Assembly: GCA_963786975.1 (NCBI GenBank)
Contig: CAWBBE010000008.1
Coordinates: forward strand, 248,001 to 312,000
Reading direction: 5' to 3'
DNA length: 64,000 bases
Source of the DNA: Palsa-506 sp963786975
GTDB taxonomy: Bacteria; Actinomycetota; Actinomycetes; Streptosporangiales; Streptosporangiaceae
Shown here: positions 1 to 7,601 of the stretch, piece after piece
Layout of the letters: the number at the start of each line of letters is the position of its first letter
How positions within the stretch are numbered: position 1 is the stretch's first letter
Position numbers and translations under genes: made by a program
Notes under the pieces: generated by a model
Databases searched by the model: none
What the model was told of the DNA's origin: nothing
What the model saw: only the letters and a program-made list of their open reading frames with translations

Positions 1-1
1 G

Positions 2-291
2 AACCGGAAGATCTACCGGCTGTCACTGCGCGGGAACCGGCGCGTCAATCACGCGATCCACATGGCCGCGATCACCCAGATCCGCCACTCCCACAGCAAC
101 GGCCGCGCCTACTACGACAAGAAGCTAGCCGAAGGCAAGACGCACAAAGAGGCGCTACGGTCCCTCAAGCGCCGGATCAGCGACGCCATCTACGCCTGCC
201 TCCGCGCCGACGCGCGCCAGGCCGCCAGCAGCGCGAACGAGGGCCCGGGAGGGCAACCGGGGAACGACTCTGACTCCAGCGCGGCCGGCTC
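2..291 (+). pseudogene. IS110-family transposase, C-terminal part, interrupted by a second IS110 element
   Basis: The frame is open from the window edge and reads as the C-terminal helical part of an IS110-family (Transposase_20) transposase, with segments such as NHAIHMAAITQIRH and KTHKEALRSLKRRISDAIY. The upstream part lies outside the window. After the residues SSAAGS the reading enters unrelated sequence. A matching tail (GSSHPEHQLFGQ, then a stop) resumes at 1804, past a complete second IS110 element, and the five bases GGCTC occur at both joins (287-291 and 1804-1808). I infer that the second element landed near the end of this gene. Without that insertion the frame would run on to 448 by chance. 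Confidence 0.75.
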
Positions 292-544
292 ACTGGTGCA
301 CCATCCTTGTGTCGGTGGCCGTGAGGTTGCCGATGCACCCGAGGTGCCGTTGGGTCACTGCCCGGCTCGCTTGACGCTGCTGATGTCCAGTGTGAGATCT
401 GCGGGGCCCGGCGGTTACCCGGGGCGTGCCGACCGTCGACAGGGCTGAGCGCCGCCGAGCGCCGATCAGTGAGCGGACTGGCAGCCGCGTCCCGGCACCG
501 CGTGAGGGTGCCTCCCCACTGGGACTAGCAGCGAGGAGGCAGAT
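292..544 (+). ncRNA. Candidate bridge-RNA region of the IS110 element
   Basis: This is the roughly 250-bp noncoding left end ahead of the transposase start. In the IS110 group, established work (IS621) places a structured bridge RNA with target- and donor-binding loops exactly here. The segment contains short local inverted repeats, for example around 508-527 (GGCACCGCGTGAGGGTGCC). I have not folded it or located the guide loops. The call rests on position and family, not on a recognised consensus. Confidence 0.35.
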
Positions 545-1798
545 TTGAAGTCTGCCAGAAATACCCTGCCCGAAGAACCCGTCAACGCGGTGACGTGCGG
601 AATTGACTGGGCCCGGGATGATCATGCCGTGTCCGTGGTGGACGCCCGCGGCCGCGAGATCAGGCGGTGCACCATCGAGCACAGCGCCGCCGGGCTGCGT
701 GAGCTGCTCGCGGTGCTGGCCTGCGCTGGCGCCGGCGAGGTCGCGATCGAGCGGGCCGACGGCCCGCTCGCTGGTGCCCTGCTCGAGGGCGGGATCATCG
801 TGGTGGTGATCAGCCCGAGCCAGGTCAGGAACCTGCGCGGCCGCTACGGGTCGGCCGGGAACAAGGATGACCGCTTCGACGCGTTCGTGCTCGCCGACAC
901 CTTGCGCACCGACCGGGCGCGGCTGCGCCCGCTCATCCCGGACAGCCCTGCGACCATCGCGCTGCGCCGCGCCTGCCGCGCCCGCAAGGATCTCGTCAGC
1001 CACCGCGTCGGCCTGGCTAACCAGCTGCGCGCCCATCTGCGCAACGCCCTGCCCGGCGCGGTCGGCCTGTTCAAGGAGATCGATTCCCCGGTCAGCCTGG
1101 CGTTCCTGGCCCGCTCCGGCACCCAGGACCGCGCCGGCTGGCTCACCCCGGCCCGGCTGGGCAGGTGGCTGTCCAGCATCAGCTGCACCGGCGGCACCGA
1201 CCCCGCCGTGCTGCATGCCCGCCTGGCCGCCGCGCCCCGCGGCGTCACTGGTGACGAGGGCCGCGCCGGCGCCTGCATCACCCGCGCCCTGCTGGCCGTC
1301 CTGACCAGCCTGACCAGCCAGATCAAGATCCTGTCCGGGCAGATCGGTGAGCAGCTCGCCGCGCATGCCGGCCAGCACGTCTTCACCACCCTGCCCCGCT
1401 CCGGCACCGTCCGCGCCGCCCGGCTCCTCGCCGAGATCGGCGACTGCCGCGCCCGCTTCCCCACCCCCGAATCGCTAGCCTGCCTCGCCGGCGCCGCGCC
1501 CTCCACCCGCCAGTCCGGCAAAATCCGCGCCGTCACCTTCCGCTGGGCCTGCGACAAGCAACTCCGCGACGCCGTCACCGACTTCGCCGCCGACTCCCGG
1601 CACGCCAGCCCCTGGGCCGCCGACCTCTACCAGCGCGCCCGCGCCCGCGGCCACGACCACCCCCACGCCGTCCGCATCCTCGCCCGCGCCTGGCTGTTCG
1701 TCATCTGGCATTGCTGGCAAGACAGCACCACCTACGACCCCGCCAGGCACCGGGCACTCCAGCGACTCCTCAGCCAAGATCAAAAACAGGAGGCTTGA
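545..1798 (+). CDS. IS110-family transposase (DEDD recombinase)
   Basis: This 417-residue protein is the usual length for the family. The N-terminal RuvC-like DEDD domain shows Asp21 (CGIDWA), Glu69 (AIERADGP) and the Asp cluster around 108-118 (NKDDRFDAFVLAD). The C-terminal Transposase_20 region carries the Pro and Ser-Gly signature (CLAGAAPSTRQSGK) expected to hold the nucleophilic serine. The start is TTG, chosen because GAGGAG lies about seven bases upstream and the N-terminus matches the family. The gene is intact, so the element may be active. It would act on DNA together with a bridge RNA from its left end. Confidence 0.88.
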   Translation: MKSARNTLPEEPVNAVTCGIDWARDDHAVSVVDARGREIRRCTIEHSAAGLRELLAVLACAGAGEVAIERADGPLAGALLEGGIIVVVISPSQVRNLRGRYGSAGNKDDRFDAFVLADTLRTDRARLRPLIPDSPATIALRRACRARKDLVSHRVGLANQLRAHLRNALPGAVGLFKEIDSPVSLAFLARSGTQDRAGWLTPARLGRWLSSISCTGGTDPAVLHARLAAAPRGVTGDEGRAGACITRALLAVLTSLTSQIKILSGQIGEQLAAHAGQHVFTTLPRSGTVRAARLLAEIGDCRARFPTPESLACLAGAAPSTRQSGKIRAVTFRWACDKQLRDAVTDFAADSRHASPWAADLYQRARARGHDHPHAVRILARAWLFVIWHCWQDSTTYDPARHRALQRLLSQDQKQEA

Positions 1799-1803
1799 CA
1801 CAG

Positions 1804-1875
1804 GGCTCCTCACACCCCGAACACCAGCTCTTCGGACAAGTCGTGGTATCGCTGTGCGACGCCGTACCGGCGTGA
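1804..1875 (+). pseudogene. Displaced C-terminal tail of the first IS110 transposase
   Basis: This short open stretch (GSSHPEHQLFGQVVVSL, then about six residues and a TGA) looks like the natural end of the transposase whose body stops at 291. It follows the inserted IS110 element directly and starts with the same GGCTC. It has no start of its own. Confidence 0.55.
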
Positions 1876-2072
1876 AAAATGCTTGTGGTGCCGCCCGTGA
1901 CGCCGTTAGTTGATTGGCGCGGTTGAGGCCGCGGACAAGTCTGGCGCCGGGAATCGTGATCTGAGGGGCCGTTCACTGTCGCTTCGAGCACGCGGGTCAG
2001 CTTTTCCGCACGTCCCCCGGTTCCCCGGGCGGCGCCTGCCCGCAGGCTGTCGAGTCCGGGAAGGGGACCGGC

Positions 2073-2193
2073 GTGGAAGATGTGAGGGACGAGCCGCTGT
2101 ACCGGAGCCGGGTGTGCGGCATCGATGTCGGCAAGGCTGAGCTGTACGCGACGATCCGGGTGCCATCGGATTCCCAGGTCCTCGCCAGGCATC
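2073..2193 (+). pseudogene. IS110-family transposase, N-terminal fragment
   Basis: A GTG start opens a frame with the IS110 RuvC signature (RSRVCGIDVGKAELYATIRV), containing the first catalytic Asp. Similarity ends after about 40 residues (SQVLARH); the rest of the frame is unrelated. The fragment is in the same orientation as the two elements to its left. The 200 bp before it (1876-2072) would be its noncoding left end and could hold a second bridge-RNA remnant. The join between the tail of the first element and this left end could be a tandem right-end/left-end junction. The truncation point has no visible cause. Confidence 0.6.
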
Positions 2194-2350
2194 GCAGTCT
2201 GATGTACCGGATAACAGGCCATTATCTGGTGCTCCGTCCGGCCGGTCGTTGCCACCGGGCATCGAACAGCTTCCGTCTGAATCGCGGCGCCGTGGAGGGT
2301 GATGCCCCGCAAAACCGAGACGGCGGGGACGGACGGAGGGTGTATCCGGG

Positions 2351-2941
2351 TCATCGGGTCAGGCGAGGTGCCTGTGGTGTGCGCGGGCTGAACCGGATGC
2401 GCAGCACGGTGGGGATGGTGTCAAGTTCGAGGGCGGTGCGCAGGTGAGCGAGGGCCTCGGTTTCGATGCGGGTGCGCACGATGGCGGGGTCGGCGTGGTC
2501 GTCTGCGGTGACTGACAGTTGCAGCCGGGGCGCTGCGGGGGATCCTTGCAGGGCGGCGCTGGCCCGCTGGATGCCGGGGTAGCTTTCGAGTTCGTCGGTG
2601 ATCGCGCCGATGGCTGCGTCCGCGGGCAGAACCGTGACCCCGCCGGTGCGGTCGGGTTCGAGGGACAGGCGGCGCACGGTATTGGTGCGCGTCTGGGCGG
2701 CCAGCCACCACAGCGCCAGCAGCGCGATGACGGCGGCGGCCGCGGCGGCGACGGGCCACACCCACGCGTGGCCGGTTGGGTAGCGGGTTTGGGCGTGGCT
2801 GAGCAGCGGCGCCGTGGAGCGGCCGAGGACGGCGGGGAATGCGCCCAGGCTGCGGGCCAGGGCGGCACCGCCGCCGGCGAGGAGGATCAGCCCGATGAGG
2901 ATGAGCCCGGTGCGGCTGACGCGCGCGGTGTGACGTGTCAT
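2351..2941 (-). CDS. AmaP-like alkaline shock membrane anchor protein
   Basis: The 196-residue protein has two hydrophobic segments (about residues 10-32 and 60-82) and a soluble C-terminal half ending in a short basic tail. This is the topology of AmaP, the membrane anchor that tethers Asp23 to the inner face of the membrane in firmicutes; related proteins close Asp23 operons in actinobacteria. It is the last gene of a tightly packed minus-strand operon with two to three Asp23-type genes, which supports the role. The function is inferred from family and context. The gene is intact and starts ATG. Confidence 0.75.
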   Translation of the reverse strand: MTRHTARVSRTGLILIGLILLAGGGAALARSLGAFPAVLGRSTAPLLSHAQTRYPTGHAWVWPVAAAAAAVIALLALWWLAAQTRTNTVRRLSLEPDRTGGVTVLPADAAIGAITDELESYPGIQRASAALQGSPAAPRLQLSVTADDHADPAIVRTRIETEALAHLRTALELDTIPTVLRIRFSPRTPQAPRLTR

Positions 2942-2943
2942 CG

Positions 2944-3597
2944 CTATCCGCCTGCTTTGCGGCGTAGCCGGACCTTGACCCGCGGCGGCCAGAGCGGATC
3001 GAGCGCGGTGAGCCGGTCCTGAACGGCCGTGTGCACGTTCTCGCGCAGCCCGCCGGTGTCGCGCAGCCGGGTGGTGGCGCGCACCGTGACGGAGCGCGTC
3101 CGGACTTTTGCCCGCGCGCGGTCGATGCCGTCGACGTCTTCGGCGAGCCGGGCCAGTGAGCGGCGCAGGCTGCGCCGTGGCGCCCCGGTCACGACCGACT
3201 CATCCCCGGAGGCGAGCGGGATGGCCCGCGGCCGGCCGGGGATCAGGCCGGTCAGCACCAGCACGAGGCCGATGAACGCGACCGCCGCGGCAACGGCCAG
3301 CGTGGCCGTGTCGTTCCAGTGCGTGTCCTGCAACCGTCCGGCGAAATCGCGGTGCGGCAGCTTCCACAGCGGGCGGTCAAGCGCGGCCGATACCGCTTGT
3401 ACGGCACCCAGAATCCCCGCCGCGGCCAGCACCGCCGCGACGAGCACTCCCGGGATGGTTCGCCGGGGCCGGAATTCCCGGCGGGCTTTGCGACGTGGGC
3501 CGGGGCGTGACCAGGCGTCGGCCCGGGCCGGGCGCGGCGGCCCGGCGGCAGGGGGCAGCACCTGGGTGTCGCCCGGGCGGCTGGCGATGCCGGTCAC
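2944..3597 (-). CDS. DUF6286-type membrane protein of the Asp23 cluster
   Basis: The 217 residues comprise a basic, proline-rich cytoplasmic N-terminus, two membrane segments (about 48-70 and 98-122) and a C-terminal domain of about 90 residues rich in Arg and Val that resembles Asp23-associated domains. The start overlaps the stop of the upstream Asp23 gene by four bases, so translation is probably coupled. Such proteins recur in actinobacterial Asp23/AmaP clusters, and no biochemical activity is known to me. It probably helps position the Asp23 assembly at the membrane. Confidence 0.65.
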   Translation of the reverse strand: MTGIASRPGDTQVLPPAAGPPRPARADAWSRPGPRRKARREFRPRRTIPGVLVAAVLAAAGILGAVQAVSAALDRPLWKLPHRDFAGRLQDTHWNDTATLAVAAAVAFIGLVLVLTGLIPGRPRAIPLASGDESVVTGAPRRSLRRSLARLAEDVDGIDRARAKVRTRSVTVRATTRLRDTGGLRENVHTAVQDRLTALDPLWPPRVKVRLRRKAGG

Positions 3598-3974
3598 CGT
3601 TTCCCCCCGCGCAGCAGCCGGGCCACCTCGATGTCCACGTGGCGCACCTCCAGGCCGGTCAGGCCGGTGACCCGCTCAATTACGTGCCGGCGTACCTCGC
3701 GGGTGAGGGCGCGGACCGGGGCCGGGTAGGCCAGCGACAGGCGCAGCTCGATCATGGCCAGGTGGCCGTCGACACGCGCGGAGACACGCGCCGTCCCCTC
3801 ACCGGTCTGGCGGCCGATCGCGACCCCGATCAGCTGCCGGGCGGCCCCGCCGGTCTGTTCGACCTCGGCGACCGCCCGGGCGGCCAGCCGGGCAACCACC
3901 CGGTCGGCGATAACGGTCTGGCCCCGCTGTCCGGGCGCCGGCAGCCTAGCCACCGCCACATCGGCGGCGCTCAC
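3594..3974 (-). CDS. Asp23/Gls24-family envelope stress protein
   Basis: The 126-residue protein has the Asp23 pattern: an N-terminal TVIADRVVARLAARAV helix followed by alternating strands, and the ending LTGLEVRHVDIEVARLL that typifies the family. Asp23 proteins are abundant, membrane-associated and linked to cell-wall stress, with no known enzyme activity. It overlaps both neighbours (3971-3974 and 3594-3597) within the operon. It carries the family core with little extension at either end. Confidence 0.85.
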   Translation of the reverse strand: MSAADVAVARLPAPGQRGQTVIADRVVARLAARAVAEVEQTGGAARQLIGVAIGRQTGEGTARVSARVDGHLAMIELRLSLAYPAPVRALTREVRRHVIERVTGLTGLEVRHVDIEVARLLRGGKR

Positions 3975-4168
3975 CGTGACCGCCGGTTCCGGGTGACGAA
4001 CAGCCCGCTCAAATCAAGCTCGCCGGCCAGTGCCCGCCCGGCGAGGTACCCGACCAGGCCGAGCACCAGCACGATCACAAACGCCCCCACGCCGCCGAAC
4101 GCGCCGGCGAAACCCAGGGCGATTCCGAACACCAAGCCGAGGATCGGCATGATGCGAACCTCATCCAT
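3971..4168 (-). CDS. Small DUF2273-like membrane protein
   Basis: The protein is about 65 residues, with one long glycine-rich hydrophobic hairpin (residues 5-45) and a charged C-terminus (TRNRRSR). ATG at 4168 is chosen over an upstream in-frame ATG at 4219 because GAGAGGA sits eight bases before it and the resulting N-terminus MDEVRIMPILGL matches the family. DUF2273 proteins are regular companions of Asp23 and AmaP. The stop overlaps the next Asp23 gene by four bases. Confidence 0.7.
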   Translation of the reverse strand: MDEVRIMPILGLVFGIALGFAGAFGGVGAFVIVLVLGLVGYLAGRALAGELDLSGLFVTRNRRSR

Positions 4169-4220
4169 TAGCAGATTCCTCTCTTTGCCTACTCCGCTGC
4201 CCCGGCGACGCCGAGCCACT

Positions 4221-4475
4221 TCAGCGCAGCCGCAGCGACCGGAGCCGCCTGCGCCGGCGCCGCCAGTGCGCCACCCAGCCGGCGGCTCCCCGCCGGCGCC
4301 GGTAGACGGTTGCCGCTGCCGGCGGTCCCGGCACCGGCGGCAGCCCGGTCATCCGTGCCCGCCATTGCCGCAGCCCCTCGGCAAACGCCTCGGGGTCTCC
4401 GCCAAGGTCGGGATGATGAGCCCGGACCCAGGCCCGGAACGCCCGCTTGCCGGCCGGATAACCCTGCATGGTCAC
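4221..4475 (-). CDS. Small protein with a J-domain-like HPD motif
   Basis: The 84-residue protein has an N-terminal segment, YPAGKRAFRAWVRAHHPDLG then GDPEAF, that resembles helices II and III of a J domain, including the HPD tripeptide that stimulates Hsp70 ATPase. Helix I appears missing and the C-terminus is Arg-rich. It overlaps the upstream gene by four bases inside the Asp23 operon. It could be a minimal DnaK co-chaperone or a decayed J domain. The motif is clear, but the function is inference. Confidence 0.55.
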   Translation of the reverse strand: MTMQGYPAGKRAFRAWVRAHHPDLGGDPEAFAEGLRQWRARMTGLPPVPGPPAAATVYRRRRGAAGWVAHWRRRRRRLRSLRLR

Positions 4476-4801
4476 GGCCCGCCGGCCCTCTCCTGTTCTG
4501 GTCCGGCGACGGCGATATCGCCGATGACGACATCCACCACCCGGTCCGGCACCAGCGGCGCCACGGCCTGCCGGACCTGTTCGGCGACCTCCAGCAGCGG
4601 CAGCCCGTACCGGGCAACCACACAGACCTCGACCTCCCCGTCCCGCACCGCCACGCCGGATATGGTCCGGCCCGGCAGATAGGTGGCCACCGGGCCGCCG
4701 GGGGCCTCAGTCAGCCCGGCCACCGCGCCGCACCCGGTCACGGCTGCCACGATCCGGTCCGCAAGCCCGGCCACCTCCGCCGGGTCGTCCCGGCCGGTCA
4801 T
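4472..4801 (-). CDS. Short Asp23-like protein
   Basis: The 109 residues show the Asp23 fold pattern in reduced form: a central GVAVRDGEVEVCVVARYGLP strand pair, an LLEVAEQVRQAV helix and a terminal PDRVVDVVIGDIAV strand. It overlaps its neighbours on both sides by four bases, so it is translated as part of the operon. It could partner the two larger Asp23 proteins in a mixed filament. I see no catalytic motif. Confidence 0.65.
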   Translation of the reverse strand: MTGRDDPAEVAGLADRIVAAVTGCGAVAGLTEAPGGPVATYLPGRTISGVAVRDGEVEVCVVARYGLPLLEVAEQVRQAVAPLVPDRVVDVVIGDIAVAGPEQERAGGP

Positions 4802-5277
4802 CGGACGCGCGGCTCCCCCGCCCCAGGCTCAGGCTCATCGCCGGGCAGGTGAATGTCGTCGACACTGATGTTGACTTCGGTGACCTCCAGTCCGCACATC
4901 CGTTCCACCGCGTTGATCACGTTGCGGCGAACCGCAGCAGCCAGCTCCGGGATGGCCACGCCGTACTCGACCACCACGTCGATGTCGGCGGCGGCCTGCC
5001 GCTCGCCGACCTCGACTGCCACCCCCTGGCTCTCGCTGACCCGGGCGCCCGGGACCCGCTGACGCACGGCCCCGAACAGGCGCGCGGCGCCCGCGCCCAG
5101 CCCATACACGCCGTCCACCTCACGGGTTGCCACCGCTGCGATCTTCGCTACCACCGCATCGGCGATAGTCGTACGCCCGTGCTCGCTCACTAGTGCGGTT
5201 GCCCTGCCCGGTTCCCCCTCGCGCACGGCGGCCGTACGGGACCTCGCGGTGCTCGTCTCAGTTGCCGGTGTGCTCAC
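4798..5277 (-). CDS. Asp23/Gls24-family envelope stress protein, first gene of the operon
   Basis: The 159 residues comprise a low-complexity polar N-terminus of about 28 residues, then a full Asp23 domain (TIADAVVAKIAAVATREVDG, DIDVVVEYGVAIPELAAAVR and LEVTEVNISVDDIHLP). It leads the seven-gene minus-strand cluster and is divergent from a sigma-factor gene, so both probably share a control region. The protein should be cytoplasmic and recruited to the membrane by the AmaP-like product. Confidence 0.87.
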   Translation of the reverse strand: MSTPATETSTARSRTAAVREGEPGRATALVSEHGRTTIADAVVAKIAAVATREVDGVYGLGAGAARLFGAVRQRVPGARVSESQGVAVEVGERQAAADIDVVVEYGVAIPELAAAVRRNVINAVERMCGLEVTEVNISVDDIHLPGDEPEPGAGEPRVR

Positions 5278-5521
5278 CGTCTCGCCTCCCTCACGTCGGT
5301 ATCTGCCTCAGAGTCCCTGCCGCCAGCGCCCGGCACCGTCATGTGCGCCGCCGCGGTAGCAGGCCCTGCAAGCAAGACATGCCGCCGGCGCCGGACGTCA
5401 CGGGCCCACCGATGTGACCTTCATCACATGCAGCGGGTTTACCAGCTGTGGCTGGGGCATACGAACCGTGCGATCCGCTGGCCATGCGGGCCAGCGCCTC
5501 ACCCAGGGTTGGGAGCCCGGC
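5278..5521. promoter_or_regulatory. Divergent control region between the Asp23 operon and a sigma-factor gene
   Basis: This is the spacer between two divergent units that together look like one envelope-stress module. It must hold both promoters. I cannot point to convincing -35/-10 hexamers in this GC-rich DNA, and no long dyad stands out. Autoregulation by the sigma factor encoded at 5522 is a reasonable inference only. Part of the spacer may be translated if the sigma gene starts upstream at 5414. Confidence 0.4.
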
Positions 5522-6118
5522 ATGCCGAGGGCATGGCGAAGCGATGCCGCAGGGGGCGGGGGTCCGTCCTGGCCGCCATGCGACACCCTCGATGACGCCA
5601 CCCTCGTCGTCCGGGCCCGCGAAGGGGACATCACCGCATTCGAAGCCCTCGTCCGGCGCTACCGGGTCCCCGTCTACCGGATCGCGGTGCGCATCCTCAC
5701 CGACCCCGCCAGCGCCGCCGACACCGCCCAGGAGGCCTTCATCACCGCCTGGCGGCGCCTGCACGACATCAAGGCCGAGCAGGCCTTCGCCGCCTGGCTG
5801 TACCGCATCACCGTCACGCGCGCGCTGAGCGCCGCACGCGCCCGCCGGCCACAGGTGCCTCTCGACGAGACGGCCGCAGGCCCGGACCGGTCCCCCGGAC
5901 CCGGGGAGCACGCGCTGGCCGGCGGCCTGCGGGCCGCGCTGCGATGCGCCCTGAACCACCTGACACCCGAACAGCGGGCCTGCTGGATACTGCGGGAAAT
6001 GGAGGGCATGTCATATGAGGAGGTCGCCACCATCTTGCATACCACCCCGGGCGCGGTCCGCGGCCGGCTGCACCGGGCCCGCCGCCAGCTGGCAGAGGAA
6101 CTGAAAGCATGGCGGTGA
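5522..6118 (+). CDS. ECF-type sigma-70 family RNA polymerase sigma factor
   Basis: The protein is 198 residues from the chosen ATG, which follows GGGAG at a six-base spacing; an in-frame ATG at 5414 would add 36 atypical residues. Region 2 is clear (LVVRAREGDITAFEALVRRY, then DTAQEAFITAWRRL). Region 4 follows (LTPEQRACWILREMEGMSYE, then EEVATILHTTPGAVRGRLHRAR) with its helix-turn-helix. It overlaps the next gene, a zinc-finger/Asp23 protein that may act as its anti-sigma factor. It probably directs transcription of the divergent Asp23 operon. Confidence 0.85.
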   Translation: MPRAWRSDAAGGGGPSWPPCDTLDDATLVVRAREGDITAFEALVRRYRVPVYRIAVRILTDPASAADTAQEAFITAWRRLHDIKAEQAFAAWLYRITVTRALSAARARRPQVPLDETAAGPDRSPGPGEHALAGGLRAALRCALNHLTPEQRACWILREMEGMSYEEVATILHTTPGAVRGRLHRARRQLAEELKAWR

Positions 6119-6661
6119 ACCCGGCCAGCGACCGCCTCCCCTGCGGCCACCACATCGACCAGCTGTGGAACCACCTCGCCGGCGGCACCCCCGACGAGCA
6201 CGCCCAAGGGTGCGAGCACTGCCAGGCCGCCCTTACCGAGATCCGCCCCCTGCTCACGGCCATCAGCCAGCTGGCCGCCGAACCAGTGTCCCCCCCAGAT
6301 GACCTTTCCGGCCGGGTCATGGCCGTGATCCGCGCACGGATTCACCCCGCTGCCCGCATCCCGCTGCCCGGCCCGGCAGGAATGCGGCTAGACATCAGCG
6401 AGCATGCCGCCGCCTTTAGTCCTGCGCGCCGCAGGCGACACCGTCGACGGTGTACGCGCCCGAAGCTGCCGCCTCACCCCCGCCGCCCACGACAAGAACA
6501 CCTCCACCGGCCTCCAGCTGACCATCAGCCTCCGCTACGGCGTGCCGGCCCTCACCGCCGCCAGGGCCGTGCGCGCCGCGGTGCACGCCGCCGCGCGCCG
6601 CCAGCTCGGCCTCACCCTCGGCCACATCGACATCGAGGTCACCGACATCCACCTCACCTGA
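6109..6661 (+). pseudogene. Zinc-finger anti-sigma-like/Asp23 protein, frameshifted
   Basis: The frame from 6109 gives an N-terminal anti-sigma-like zinc-binding region (Cys12, His14/15, then CEHC near residues 35-38) followed by DDLSGRVMAVIRARI. At about 6415 the reading must move by one base to continue as an Asp23-type domain (VLRAAGDTVDGVRARSCRL, then HIDIEVTDIHLT) ending at 6661. Removing one T from the TTT at 6415-6417 restores a single frame of about 183 residues. This is either an indel error or a true break. The ten-base overlap with the sigma gene and the zinc motif suggest an anti-sigma factor fused to an Asp23 domain. Confidence 0.7.
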
Positions 6662-7124
6662 CATCATCTTCAGCGCTCACGCGCGCGGGTCCCCAACGCC
6701 TCGCGTTTGGTCCCCGCGGCCAGGACTCCCTTGACGCTCCGGCAGGAGCGGTCACCGACGGCGATCATCATGGTGCAGGCTGGCTCCAGCCGGGATGGGT
6801 AGCCTGCATGCCAGCCAGGCCGATCACGCCGCTAGGCAAGCGTCGTGGCCGTCACTGGCCGGCGTAGCCGCACTGGCGATCGGCCCAGTGCCGACCAGGA
6901 TCACTGCGTGGCCAACTCTGCCTGCACCATCTCTCGTGCCCGGCCACCCAGATTCGGCTCGCCCGCATGATCTAAGCCTAAGCAGACGGCCACCAGGCAT
7001 GGCGTGCCGATCCTCGTGGCCAGCGGCGGCGCCGACACCCATCAAGGACATCGCCTTCCACAAAGTGCCCCTCTTGCCGCTGTCAACACCGAAATCGCCG
7101 TACATATTCTCTGAACAATCAATG
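6662..7124. other. Gene-poor stretch before the IS3 element
   Basis: I see no gene I can support. Open frames here (6795-7133 plus, 6824-7105 minus) have no recognisable domain, no ribosome binding site and unusual composition. They may be debris from older insertions, since the stretch ends exactly at an IS3 terminus. Confidence 0.4.
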
Positions 7125-7277
7125 TGGACTTGAAGGTTCGGATGTCGGCGCAGGTCAAGGCGGCTTCACAAAGGCTGCGGGCCGACTGTGGCTGATGCCA
7201 ACAAGCGGCAACAAGGAGAAGCTGGGTGAATCCCCCCGGCGAGTCCGGAGACTCGATCTGTTGGGAGAGTGTCCGGC

Positions 7278-7601
7278 ATGGGACGAGCAGCGAAGAACTA
7301 CCCGCGTGAGCTGAAGGATCGCGCCATGGCCATGGTGCGCGAGGTACGACCGGATTACCCGTCGGAGTATGCGGCTATCGAGGCGGTCGCCAAGAAGCTG
7401 GCCATCGGGACGCCGGAAACCTTGCGGAAATGGATTCGGCAGGCAGAGATCGATTCTGGTTCCCGGCAGGGCGTGACCAGTGAGGAATCAGCCGAGGTGC
7501 GTAAGCTCCGCGCGGAGAACCGGGAATTGCGCCGGGCGAACGAAATACTGAAGGCAGCCTCGATTTTCTTCGCAGCGGAGCCCGGCCGCCCACTTCGGTG
7601 A
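7278..7601 (+). CDS. IS3-family transposase OrfA (HTH and leucine-zipper subunit)
   Basis: The protein is 107 residues from ATG 7278, preceded by GGGAGAG; a GTG at 7269 is also possible. It contains a helix-turn-helix of the HTH_Tnp_1 type (NYPRELKDRAMAMVREVRPD, then VAKKLAIGTPETLRKWIRQA) and a C-terminal coiled coil (SAEVRKLRAENRELRRANEI). It overlaps orfB by four bases. In IS3 elements a -1 frameshift near the end of orfA makes the active OrfAB fusion. A T-rich run at 7562-7569 is a possible slip site, but I do not see a classic A-rich heptamer. Confidence 0.85.
   Translation: MGRAAKNYPRELKDRAMAMVREVRPDYPSEYAAIEAVAKKLAIGTPETLRKWIRQAEIDSGSRQGVTSEESAEVRKLRAENRELRRANEILKAASIFFAAEPGRPLR

Larger units (their letters stand above)
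292..1803 (+). mobile_element. IS110-family insertion sequence, apparently complete
   Basis: The boundaries are inferred from the interrupted host transposase frame and the shared GGCTC at both joins. The element would have about 250 bp of noncoding DNA before its transposase gene and only about 5 bp after it. This long-left, short-right layout is that of the IS110 group, in which the left noncoding end encodes the bridge RNA. IS110 elements use a short shared core rather than long terminal inverted repeats, which agrees with the absence of obvious inverted repeats here. The exact ends are uncertain by a few bases. Confidence 0.65.

Noticed and set aside
6400..6425. Programmed frameshifting in the zinc-finger/Asp23 gene
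   Set aside because: There is no in-frame stop or ribosome-like stimulator of the known +1 type, and similar breaks occur in many unrelated genes here, so an indel is more likely.
6824..7105. Minus-strand open frame with a Gly-rich sequence
   Set aside because: No ribosome site, no family and no conserved blocks; probably debris before the IS3 end.
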